DNA of 64,000 nt from NCBI GenBank assembly GCA_977006965.1, contig OZ345365.1:1054001-1118000 (forward strand), written 5' to 3'. The position numbers and the translations under genes are program-made. The DNA is from Phymatolithon calcareum (lineage: Eukaryota; Rhodophyta; Florideophyceae; Hapalidiales). Each line of letters starts with the position of its first letter. Within the stretch, counting starts at the first letter, position 1. Of this stretch, positions 45,638 to 55,827 are shown piece after piece. The notes under the pieces are model-generated. The model made no database searches. It worked only from the letters and a program-made list of their open reading frames with translations, and was not told the origin of the DNA.

Positions 45638-46400
45638 CAGCGGACCCAGTTCGAGCAGCGGAACTGTACACTCAAGCAATCGATGAAGGCGCAGACGAGT
45701 ACGCGATGAACAATTTGGGATGGCTACTGGAAAATGGTCGGGACGGCGTGCCGGCAGATCCAGTTCGCGCCATGGAAATGTATACTCGTGCAATCATCGA
45801 GGGTAGGAATGTACGATGCATGGTCAATTTAGGCGCCCTGTTGGAAAAAGGCGCTGACGGTGTTCCAGCAAACTCTCCTCGAGCAGCTCATCTATATATG
45901 CAAGCAATCGAAGAAGGAGCAGACGTTACGGCGATGAAGAATCTGGGACGGATGTTGCATGAAGGTTGCGAAGGCCTTCCCGCAGACCCACCTCGTGCCG
46001 TACAGCTCTACACCCGAGCTATCAGCGAGGGCAGAGACATACCCGCAATGTTCAGTCTTGGATACCTGTTAGATAATGGTGCCGATGGTGTTCCGGCAGA
46101 CCCTGTCCGAGCAGCAGAACTATACACTCAAGCAATTGAAGAAGGCGCAAACGAGTACGCGATGAACAATTTGGGATGGCTACTAGAAAATGGTCGGGAC
46201 GGCGTGCCAGCAGATCCCATTCGCGCCATGGAACTGTATACTCGTGCAATCAACGAGTGTAGGCAAGTACGATCCATGGTCAATCTAGGACTTCTGCTTC
46301 AATATGGGAAACCTGGAGTCCCAGCTAATTTGCCTAAAGCCATTGAACTCTATGAGAGTGCCATTGATGAAGGCGATGACGTAGAAGCCATGGTCAATTT

Positions 46401-47173
46401 CTTTCTTTCTTTTATTGCGGGATTTATCAGAGCTGGTAAACAACTCCACATCCTTACGGCTCCAGTAGACTTAACAGATACGAGTGGTACTTGATGTCAC
46501 AACAGCTGCCCAAGCTGCACAATGTGCAGACCTTGGGGAAGCTTAACATCTATATCGCTACATAGCCAATCTTCAATCGCCGTCCTTCAAAGGGATGCCC
46601 CGGGTTGGAAACCATTTAGGACGCTCACGGTAGCTAGTCATCTTGCTGCCTTCTTTCATCTTCTTCTGTCTTCTCTCCCAGCTTCCTTGAGCGTTGCGGC
46701 ACACCACTCAGGGCGGAATCCATGTACTACCATACTACCAGAAGGTGATAGTCTTCTCCCACGGGGAGGCCGGATCACAGCTCTTGCCAGTTCAAAAAAA
46801 ACCCTGCACTGTAGCGGGGAAAAATTCCTGACTGAGCTCTTGGTTCCTATCTGTGACGCACAGGTGAACGGGCCGGACCGGTATGATAGCCGGCCTGTAT
46901 CAAATCCGCTTAAATTCGCAAGATTTTCTCGAAATCTTGCGACGGCGGGCTTGGGTCTGGCATTTCAAGTGTGGCAAGTTCTCGATTCGCCGAGTCCCTG
47001 GCGTGCGCGTTCACGATCGCGTCCGCCATTTCCGGCGGGATTACCGTCGGAAGGAGCGCTTTGTGCAGCTTTATCGCTGCGGCCACTTGCGCCGGCGCGG
47101 GCGCCCGCGCCCGCGCCGGAAACTTGTCTTTTTTCGTTTGCGGTCCGTTCGGTCCGGTCAAACCCTTCTCTCC
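46401..47173 (-). mobile_element. Retroposed element in SLR gene 3
   Basis: A 773-bp insertion between exact 13-bp duplications CCATGGTCAATTT (46388-46400 and 47174-47186). On the minus strand it ends AATAAAAGAAAGAAAG, a polyadenylation-like, purine-rich tail. About 220 bp before the tail match 55020-55235 (for example CATCCCTTTGAAGGAC, CAAGTACCACTCGTATC, CCGTAAGGATGTGGAG), so this is a dispersed family. The 5' part is very G+C-rich (GCGCGGGCGC near 47095-47115) and contains a minus frame 47161-46910 (83 codons, Ala/Pro/Arg-rich) of unknown meaning. Confidence 0.82.
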
Positions 47174-48500
47174 CCATGGTCAATTTAGGACAGCTGCTAG
47201 AAAAAGGCAGTGATGCAGTGCCTAAAGACGTTCCACGTGCTGTGCGGCTGTACACGCTCGCCATAGACAAGTCTGCGAATGCAAACGCGTTGGTCAACTT
47301 GGCACTGCTACTGAGAAGTGGGGCGGAGCACGTTGTAGCGGATCCGAAGCGCGCTATGGAATTGATTAGAAGAGCCTATTCGAATATGTAGTCTACACTT
47401 AAATATTTTACAATGCTTACTGAAGTGCAGGTTGAGAAACCAATGGTAATGTACTCTTAGGTGGGAAAACTGAAACACAATGAAAAGGTCTGTTGTGACA
47501 AGAAATGTCAAGTAACGACTCTGTTATTACGCCGCAAACCGAATCAGTTGAGTTAATTGACAACAGCTGATACATCTCGAATGGCTTAGACTTCTCGAAT
47601 TGTTCCCGCAGGACTACATAAGCCGATCTGACAGTGATGGCTAACAGAAAAACAACGAACAACAGCAATCCGACATTACCGAGATATCTGTAGTCGACCT
47701 TTTCTTCTGAGAGCATCTACCTCCAGTAACAGTCTTCACTAAGCATTACGATTGGTAAATCCTCGAGCTCAAGTTAAAGTTTCGACTTCATTAACTCGGA
47801 GTGGGAATTGATCTAGAATGAAGATTTGTCGTCCTTGGTTTAAAAGAGGGCATTCAGTCCTACTTTTGCAAGAAGATAAGAAGGTTTCTGGAACGCAATT
47901 CGCGCGAAGCGGAGGCTTATCTCGGTCTTACATTGCTCTGTTACACAGGGCGCTGGTAATCGAGAAATAGATGGAATCTGGCGTTGTACAACATTCACAC
48001 TGCTGGCGTCACTCTACCTGATTGATTTTGAAGCAGTAAATCACCACAACCTTTTCAATTGCTTCGCATCAGGCAATGTGAAAGCCATGTCATATGCCAA
48101 AGCCTCGCGTGCAACGAAGAAAACATTCGTAAAACGTTCTCAACATCGCCATCCAACAATTCTCCACTAACTTCTTCAAGCACCCCGTCTTACATTTGGA
48201 AAAGATAGCGCTTTTGCAGCCGCGGATTTGGAAGCAACATCCGGCCAAAGACGGGAATGTCGGCGATATATGTATGAGAGAAGAGGGAGCTTCAGAAGGC
48301 TGCTAGGAGCACTAGGACTTCACGAGTTGATTGAGCCCCGAGACGAAACCCCTTTATCGCTCATTCCCGAGGGGATCTATGTAGCCGAGCAAATTGCTGT
48401 TCGAGGGCATAGGTGGGGAATCAGCTGAACTGTCTCTCTCTAGGCAGGTCGAGAGACTCATTTTTTAGTCATCAAAGTGTCGACCGTAAATTTGATTGTA

Positions 48501-49355
48501 CAGCGGGGGTCGCTATATAGTGCCACATAGAACCAGACTAAAAAATGCGCACTATTTAGGTTCCGCACTACATGAAATTTGACGGACCGTTTCGCACTAC
48601 TGTAAGCGTGTTTGCCGTGACCCCCAACGAAGTTGTACGGAGAACGGAGAGAACGATTTTACTGGCGTGTTTTATCTTCAGAACGCTTGTTGAACATCTC
48701 TGAGACAAGTAGCTGTCTCAGCTTCTCATTGTTCTGCTTACGGATAGCGTCTATGAATACCCGAAATGCTCGCTGAAGATGACTACTAGCGTCAGGAAGG
48801 TTACACAAAAACGCGGACTCTTGGAGAGAGCGAAACATGGTGTGCAGCTCAGTGAGAGCTGGGGGAGATGCGATAACCGCAGAAACTTCTTCGTCTTCGC
48901 TTTCATTGTCAGGTTCTATTGGGCTTTGGGCTACAACCTCCTCCAATATATCCGAAACATCGGAAACGAACGCCTCTTGAACGTCTGTATCATCTTCAAC
49001 CTCAAAGCAATGCTCCATATCCTCGTGTCTGACGTCATCATCGATTTCAGATCTCAGGATGTCGTCACTCGGTAAACTGACTTTCAGTTTACGCAACATC
49101 TCGATGACGTCGCTGATAGCGTGCGAAGTGCTTCAGGCTTTTGTTGAAGCGTTCTCTTCTGCCCTGGGTGCCCCATCACTGTCGGCGGCGTGAAGATGGT
49201 GAGCTGAGGAGACGAAGAGGAGAATGGCGGCCAGGAATGCCTTGTAAGCAGCCACAGCCTGCGTCTTTGATATGATAATCGTGCCAGCCCAAAATGGGTG
49301 GCACTAAGTAGAGGGTGGCACTATATAACCCGGCACTATATAGCGACTCCCCCTG
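48501..49355 (-). mobile_element. Pogo/Tigger-like DNA transposon, internally deleted
   Basis: An 855-bp element with 24-bp terminal inverted repeats (48501-48524 and 49332-49355, 22 of 24 identical; both start CAG and share GTCGCTATATAGTGCC), flanked by TA on both sides (48499-48500 and 49356-49357). Segment C copy 1 near 37785 has a single TA at the same place, the empty site. Minus frame 49099-48659 encodes 146 residues of an acidic, then alpha-helical C-terminal region (EPDNESEDEEVSAVIASPPA, FRVFIDAIRKQNNEKLRQLL), in keeping with the C-terminus of a pogo-type transposase. The DNA-binding and DDE parts are missing, so it is non-autonomous. Confidence 0.87.
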
Positions 49356-50295
49356 TACTAAAACATGTCCACAAAGAAGTAAGATGTATTTATGTATGAA
49401 TATCGTTTGAATTCACAGTGGCCCCAAAAATGTCATTCCCTTCAGATTTACGAACAATCCGCCATTCACCTTGTTTGCCCGTGGAGCATTTGTTTGGCTC
49501 CTTCATGTGACCTAATGGACTACCACCTCTAGCGTCAGCTGCTGTGCATGATGTTGGCAAGGCCAATGATCCAAGAGAAAGCCTGTATGGAAGATGGACG
49601 TTAGTGACCATTTTGACAAGAAGAGATGAAAAGAACGTGACGCAGACTTACTTCCAAACTTCAGTTTACCAACACAAACTTTCGACACGCTAGTGCTTCG
49701 CTTGCTCGTGGCCGCTTACGAGTATAACGACGAGATCGAGTGCGGACGCCATTGCATTTCTTACAAATTACCACAATCGAGGGCGTCGTCGCCTCGCTGG
49801 TGGTTTTGTTGGATACCGTGTGCACTTCGCAGTTGTTTGCGATCAGGTCCATGTTGAGCTCTGCAGTTCGACTTGTAGGAGGCAGGAAGTGGTTGTTGAA
49901 GGCTGTGGTCTGCTTGTTGCTGTCTTGCGGGAATCTTCACAGCAGCGACGAAATGGTCGCCTTTTGTAGGCAAATCGAGTCGCAGTTCGCGAGATCATAC
50001 GATTTGTTATTCATAAGATTCAAGACTAGCCTCAGACGGCAGTGAGAGCCTCTGGGATGTGCCGTGAAATCGCTTCAGCCCAAATTTGCACTCCAGAGGC
50101 ACAAGCACATTAGCACTACACTGTTTATATGAATCAGTAGTGTTCAGAAATGCCCTGATAGGACAAGATAGAAGTTTGCCACACACCTCGAAACTTGCGC
50201 ACCCATTGAGATGCTATGTAAGCCATTTGACTCTAAATTTAGGTAGCTTACTCTGCGTCGGTTTCCTCTGCTAGTTTTGGTGAACATGGCGTTGG

Positions 50296-50355
50296 GGATA
50301 TGTGTTGATTTATTTTAAAAGCTCCCAAGGCCTCTCTTGAAGAGTAACAGGGCCG
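50296..50355 (-). mobile_element. 60-bp LINE-A micro-insertion
   Basis: GGATATGTGTTGATTTATTT followed by the LINE-A 3' block (TTAAAAGCTCCCAAGGCC, GAGTAACAGGG), flanked by exact 11-bp duplications CATGGCGTTGG (50285-50295 and 50356-50366). Segment C copy 1 has the empty site near 38702 (CATGGAGTTGACGAGAG). Confidence 0.9.
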
Positions 50356-50699
50356 CATGGCGTTGGCGAGAGCACAGGATGCCGGACACGAAATATGGAA
50401 GGTGCAGAGGCCAAAGCCAAGAGACGTGGGGTGATGTCGCTGGCAATGATTGCACAGACCGGGCAATTAAACAGTGCAATTTAAGAAGCTCTCCGAGTGC
50501 AAGCACCTGGTACAGTGTTTACTCTTGTATTGTAAACTTTGTCTTGAACTATTCAATCGATTCCCACTCCAAACTTGGAATAGACGTCAAATGCGCAAGC
50601 ACTACCCTTCGGAATTCATCCCCCAACCGTTGTTCATACTCCCCTTGTCGCATACCACCGACGCCCACCAAACAAAGCATTTCCCGATCTATCCTTCTC

Positions 50700-51789
50700 G
50701 TTATCTCTCCCTCACCTCGTATCTTTCGCGTGAAAAACGCAGACTTGTTTCACAATTCATCGGAAAACAGCGGCTTCCCCTCCTCAATCAAATCATCCAC
50801 TTGAAAAGCATGCTGTCTTGACCTCTACACTCATTGTGATGAAGCGTAAAGCTTCCGTTCGGCACCACAAAGAAAATACTGCGCCAATTCGTCGCCAAAG
50901 CACGCTCTTTGAAATAGCAATAATTCTAGACCACGCGCGCATAAATATGCTCATCCGCCGCATCAGAACGTTAGAACACCGCCAAAAGCTGCCACACACG
51001 CGCATCAAGTACGAGAAACTTCACAAAACTCGCGATGCCAAATGAACCATCCAGAGTTCTTCGCCACCGTGAACCCAGTATGACGAACATCGGGTTGCGC
51101 AAGATGAGCCAATCATTCCTCCAAGTAGCGATATCCTCTTCCGGTATTTCGTAAGCGTAGTAAGCGCCGGACGCCAGCGCGGAATCGACAAACATTCGCC
51201 CAACTCTGTGCCACGCAAATCGGTCCCATTTAGCCGCACTTTTCCATTCGATGAACGAGAGACGATGTTTGCGCACAGAGTGGTAGCCAAGAAGCTCGCG
51301 GATGAACGTTGGTCATACGGTGGGATCATTGGCTCCTGAAAAATTGACGAAACAGTCGAGCCACACACCGGATGCTAGTAGATGCGCGTCATCGATAAAG
51401 TAGTTGTATGGCAGTGTGATGCTGCGATCGGGGACAAAGTCGCGCGGCAAAACGTGAATGCGCGATCGACAAAAGCGCGCGTTTGTCAGTTCTGAACGAG
51501 TTTCTGACAGTGTGCGCGATATATTGCCGTCCTCAAGTGATAGGTCGAAGTGCACCGCGAAGAGGTTGCCTCTGTTCCTGTTGCAAAGGACGCGCCAAAA
51601 ACGGGGGAATAATGACGCATTCGCGCCGCTCATCTGTTCGAAGTAAGCGACTGTGACGTCGCGTGCATTCAGATTGGTACGAAGAGCGAAAAGAATGAAC
51701 GCTGTGGTGACGCTGGCGGATGCGGCGCGGCGCAGTAGCTTGCTGTAGCAGCGGGTGAGTGGGCGGAACGACACGCGCCGCGGCCGCAT
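50700..51789 (-). pseudogene. GT14-family glycosyltransferase-like, copy 2 (one stop, one frameshift)
   Basis: The better-preserved copy. From the ATG at 51789 (minus): a basic N-terminus and a hydrophobic signal-anchor (ASASVTTAFILFAL), then VAYFEQMSG, FPRFWRVLCNRNRGNLFAVH with FDLSLEDG (the 'NxyaiHfD' block), SRIHVLPRDFV, ITLPYNYFIDDAHLL, VWLDCFVNFSGANDPTV (the FiNLSgqDyPl block), an in-frame TGA at 51313-51311, PTFIRELLG, AAKWDRFAWHRVGRMFVDSA, RNDWLILRNPMFVIL, then a one-base shift into SGWFIWHREFCEV. The protein would be a Golgi type II glycosyltransferase. The frame upstream of 51789 is open to 51960, but the signal-anchor position favours 51789. The 3' end past about 50950 is uncertain. 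Confidence 0.75.
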
Positions 51790-52160
51790 CGCGTCAAGCA
51801 AGTGGCATTGGCATTGCCGGGTATACGACTGCAAGCGGGACGCGTAGCGCTGCAATGAGTGTTGTGTGCATTGGGACCCCAGCGGGCACGCGGTGGTCCA
51901 TTCTGTTTGATGGCGAGAGTGTGAACGAGGAGCGGGAACGCTAGGAAGTTGGCTATCCAAGACCAGACATGAACACCCCGAGCGGACCTCGAGAGGAGTA
52001 GGGCATGCCCTCTTTTCCGAACAGAGATAAACATTGTGCGAAGAAGTAGTTTTTCAAATAAAATTTGGACTCAAAAATATAACCAAAATTAGGTTCTGAG
52101 CGATAAATAAATAATTTATTTATTGCTCTTCCTAGCCCATGCGCAGGTCACGGGCAATGT

Positions 52161-54207
52161 TTTTTATTTTTATTTTTTTTTTTGAATTTTGAATTTATTA
52201 AACGCCCTCAGAAACACTCATAAGACTGTAAGGGAGATGCGTTTCAGATGCTACTACCTTGGTAGCTCCGTTAAAGCCCGCAAAAGCTCGTTGATATCGT
52301 CGTAGCCCTAGCTGCAAAAACCCTCCTCCAGAGAAGGTGGAGGGAAAAGCTTAGAGTCCACTTGTCCTGTTCGTAGGAATCTCAGCGTCGCCGTTCTATT
52401 TTGTCTTGGTCTATTCCATGTCGTCATAAAAGACGATTGTGAGGAATAGTACTTTGTCAAGTGCCTTTTCAGTCTCACTAGTCTCCTCTTCTGTTAGTCG
52501 ATATCTTTGAAGGTACACTTCGAGCTTGTTCATGAGAGTTGGTACGATTTCACCGAATAATGTTTTTTATTGCAATTTTTTAAAGCCCCACAGTCATACG
52601 AATATACGGGCAAGGCTTCCTCAGGTGCTACCCTCACTAGAGCGGCTCTACTCTTATATCTGGTATTCTATATGAGTCCCTAGTATGTATGTACTCGGTT
52701 GTTCTAATAGCTCTTCGTAGACGTTTTCGATGTGTCGCTTCTTCTTTCAGTACAGGTCTTCTTCATTCTGCATACTCTCGATGATGCTTTTGCTGAAGAG
52801 CAAAATGTCATCTAGTGCCTTCTCAGTTGCCGCTCTGTCTTCTTCCTTGAGTGCATAGGCTGATAAGTTGCGATCCAGTGTCTCCATGTGCTGTCTGACT
52901 TTGTTGCCGAATCTATCTGCTTCGGTGCTGTAGACACTTCGGGAAATCTTCCAAAAGCGTACTGAACCGCCAGTTGCCTATGTTTCATTTGTGGAAATTT
53001 AAGTATTGTAGGGAGTTCTCTTGTCTTGTCGTACGGGATTTTGCTCTTTCTCTTCGATTCAAGGCTCTCTTCTTCCTTTGCCAGGAGTGTTGCTCGAAGT
53101 GCTTCTGCAGATTGGTTCCCTATCATGTGCTTCATGGCTTCATCAAACGGTTCTCTGGTTTCCATTGTTGCGATGTCATTACTTGTGGCTTGAAGCTCTT
53201 CTGAGTTTCTTCCTTCTGACGGTTCCTCCAGGAACTTTCCTTCTTTCGCCATGCTCCTTCTCAACATCTTGAAAGCTAGTATTTCCCGTCGATGGGAAGC
53301 ATCTTGGATTCAACATAGTAGCCGCAGTCTATCCGTCCTTTCTCGTGCCAATGGCCCGAAGACTTGTCTGAAAAAACGTTTGTTCTGTGGAATGCCTGGA
53401 AAGAGCCACATCTAATGTGACAAGTTGTGCGCGCGAAACGCGGCAGCCGCGACTCATTGACAACTTGTATGCATTTGCGTACGAGAAACAGTGGGGCTTT
53501 GGAGATGCAGAGCAGGAGATGTGAGATGTTCTGCTCGATGCCAATGAGTTTTTGGTTTGGGGCTTACTTGTTTGTGCTACTGAAATGATATTTGTTTTGT
53601 ACTGGTAGAGTGATTGGTTGTTGTGTGAGTCGTGGCGAAAGAGTGAAGCCAAAATATCGCACAACGACAATCTACAGTAGTGGGGATTATTAATACAAAA
53701 GCCAGGATACAGAAGGGACCGGGGGGAGAAAAGAAAAAAGGGGGGAGGAGTAAAGAAAAAGACGTTCTTTTGTGAAAGAATCAGAATTGATTCAATCCTC
53801 CAGTGTTCCTGCGGAGAAGAGGAGCAAGCAAGGCAGACGGTCACGCCCGGAAACGAAGGCAGTCCGCTCGTCGCTTCGCGGTGTGGCAAGAGAAACGAGC
53901 TGACAGAAGAATCGCTTTCGTATTCCTGAGGTCGCTGCTTCGTCAGAGCGGCGATTACTCCTGTGAGCTGACTGCCCATTCTATATGTTCAACTTCCTTA
54001 ACGGCGCTCTGAACGTTTTCTGTCCACAGTGTTAAGTGCATAGCGTACTCCCAACGTGGCTGGATTAATGCCTTTTATACCTGGATGCACTTGTGTATGC
54101 CAATTCCCTTCTTGAATACTCCTAATGCACGGAGCTCATACAGAGCGATCTTTGTCTTCTTGAGGCGCTGCAACATCTGTGTATCTGTAACTCCCTCCGG
54201 TCCTAGG
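52161..54207 (-). mobile_element. LINE-B composite with 15-bp target duplication
   Basis: A 2047-bp insertion between exact 15-bp duplications GGTCACGGGCAATGT (52146-52160 and 54208-54222), A-rich tail on the left. Right end, minus: GVTDTQMLQRL-like, ALGVFKKGIGIHKCIQV and PRWEYAMHLTLWTENVQS, the RT C-terminal region. Minus frame 53267-52812 encodes LRRSMAKEGKFLEE, ATMETREPFDEAMKHM, KRKSKIPYDKTRELPTILKF, MKHRQLAVQYAFGRFPE. Two LINE 3' ends occur in tandem (tails at 52161 and at about 52562), so a second element probably inserted into, or replaced part of, the first. A ~620-bp non-LINE stretch (about 53355-53975) interrupts the RT C-terminus. Confidence 0.82.
53355..53975. other. Unidentified insertion inside the LINE-B
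   Basis: LINE-B coding similarity stops after WTENVQS..VEHIE (53985) and resumes at RTDRLRLLCWIQDASHRREI (about 53350-53290). The ~620 bp between resemble neither LINE. They include a purine-rich block GGGGGGAGAAAAGAAAAAAG at 53721-53740. The minus frame of 216 codons across it starts in LINE sequence and has no family pattern. It could be a solo LTR or other non-autonomous element; no clear target duplication. Confidence 0.5.
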
Positions 54208-54837
54208 GGTCACGGGCAATGTGACGGAGGCAGCATCCGTGCCTCACACCCAATGCCACCCTGCCGAACAATCCAGCGTCAATCAGCCACAAGCCACTCA
54301 GTCTACGGATTCTGTGTACAGTACAGAATGGGACGAACATGAAGTGATTCGAGATCTTGCTGAGGGGAGGTTGTTCTTTCCTGGATGGCTCAAGACAGTT
54401 AGTTCTACATTTGCTTCGTTCTGCGGCGCTTTCTACAGGTACAGAACTGCCACGCGGTGGGCGAGAGGTAACTCAACAAATGTCGGCTGCTCACGCTGCA
54501 CCTACCTGTGCCGCCATATTCAAGGGCTAATCGGCAGGGAGAACAAATGTTGCTGGTCCTTTGTTTGGTCAGAGCGTACGGTGCTTGATTGAAGTTTTCA
54601 ACTGGCAAAAATGTCTCGTGATTACGCTTTGGCGCTACGGCACTTCCTTAATCGCGAACACTGCATATACCTGCGTGGAAAAGCAATGTCTTCATCTTCA
54701 TCCACTGGTTCAGCATAGTATCCTTGGAAAGAAGCGATAATGCCTGACTTGATGCCCATTTCAAAGTTGTATTGGCAGTGCCAAATCATGTTTGTTAGGC
54801 ATGAATTTGCTTTGCATTTAGGCGGGACATATAGCAA

Positions 54838-55240
54838 TGGGTGCCAAAGTGCGCAAAGCGGTACTGGAGAATAATAATGAAGCTATTTCAAATAGAACCA
54901 TGAGAGTTCTGCCGACCACACCTGCTATCGACGTTAAGAAGAAGACTTGGAAAGGCTTTGGATAGACAAAAGACCTCGGGGCAGAACTGGAACTTGAAGC
55001 GCTCGACCGCATGCGACAATCAATGGATTCCAAGCCGGGTCATCCCTTTGAAGGACAACGACTGAAGATTAGCTGCGTAGAGGTATTGATGTTAAGCTCC
55101 CCGAAGGTTTATACTTTGTGCAGCTTTGAGCTGTTGTGCCTTCAAGTACCACTCGTATCAGTTAAAGTCTACTGTAGCCGTAAGGATGTGGAGCTGTTCG
55201 AGTACAACTTCAAAAATACTCAATAAAGAAGAAGAAGACA
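54838..55240 (+). mobile_element. Second copy of the retroposed family
   Basis: 55020-55235 matches the 3' ~220 bp of the element in SLR gene 3 and ends CAATAAAGAAGAAGAAGAC, a tail close to AATAAAAGAAAGAAAG of the other copy. The left limit is a guess. Confidence 0.7.
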
Positions 55241-55249
55241 ATCGCAATT

Positions 55250-55310
55250 ACGTGGATTCATTGAAAAGGTACCACGTGTCCCATCTTGAGAAAAAGCGGT
55301 ACCTTCTTAA
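55250..55310. repeat. Short dispersed repeat shared with 61255-61320
   Basis: GAAAAGGTACCACGTGTCCC, then CTTGAGAAAAAGCGGTACC correspond to GAGAAGGTACCATGTGTCCC and CTTGAGGAAAGTCGGCACC. Confidence 0.6.
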
Positions 55311-55827
55311 CTTATCTACTTTTGTTACTTCATTCTTGGTCTTTTTCTCTGTTCTTCTTTTCTTCCTTTTTCTTTATTCTCGTTTTTCTCCGCAATTTGG
55401 TTCACGTTTTTAGAAATTTTTGGTCTGACTGTTTTCTTCGCTTATTGATTCTCTTTGAAATAATTCTTGATATTATTATTCGTTTGAAAGAAAGTTACCT
55501 GGATTTCAGCCTGTCAAATTCCGTTTTGAACTTGCAAACGGTTTGCGCATTGCTTGCCCAGCGCAGCTTCTTCCCTGCCGCGTCTCCTAGATTCTTGAGG
55601 AACGGCACCTCACTCCCGAAGAAAACTCGTTCAAAAGTGCCCAGGTTCTGCAGGAATACCATCTCAACCTAACCAAGTTAATATTCATCATTGCTCCACA
55701 CACGTCAATACTTCTTGCGCATCGCTCTGAACGCGCGTTGTATCCTTTAGAAAAACGACCAAACGGACTTCCATTACCTCATATGAGTCATACGTGAAGC
55801 AAAGTATTCCTCACATCGCCTAATACA

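Larger units (their letters stand above)
43985..47391 (+). pseudogene. SLR gene 3 (19 units) broken by two insertions
   Basis: The longest family member. The ATG at 43985 starts the standard 27-residue leader (MNLNGAAGSHEDEL...), then Sel1-like units. Unit 5 is short, as in genes 1 and 2. A solo LTR at 45230-45637 interrupts unit 11 right after GVPA, so translation runs 13 codons into the LTR and stops at 45268. The frame resumes at 45643 (DPVRAAELYTQAI...) until a retroposed element at 46401-47173 interrupts unit 18 after AMVN; it resumes at 47187 and ends in the cap MELIRRAYSNM. Subtracting each insert plus one target copy leaves 1245 + 758 + 205 = 2208 bp, exactly 736 codons with stop: leader 27 + 18 full units + one 24-residue unit = 735. 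No other lesion is evident, so the gene was intact until these insertions. Confidence 0.92.
47490..51960. repeat. Long duplicated segment C, copy 2
   Basis: Collinear with 36810-40270 but longer by two later insertions: the pogo-like element at 48501-49355 and the LINE-A micro-insertion at 50296-50355. It begins right after SLR gene 3. Minus frame 47716-47417 keeps a hydrophobic stretch VGLLLFVVFLLAITVRSAYV; minus frame 49852-49661 keeps VICKKCNGVRTRSRR. The GT14-like pseudogene occupies its right-hand end. Confidence 0.8.

Noticed and set aside
45229-45640. Possible GT..AG intron in SLR gene 3
   Set aside because: Splicing GT at 45229 to AG at 45640 would shift the repeat frame by one base, while removing the TG..CA segment plus one CAGCG restores it exactly.
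52081-52130. AT palindrome ATAAATAAATAATTTATTTAT
   Set aside because: Low-complexity A+T sequence; pairing is expected by composition.
53329-53979. 216-codon minus-strand frame
   Set aside because: It spans the boundary between LINE-B and the unidentified insert and includes homopolymer-derived residues (FFFTPPPFF), so it is probably fortuitous.
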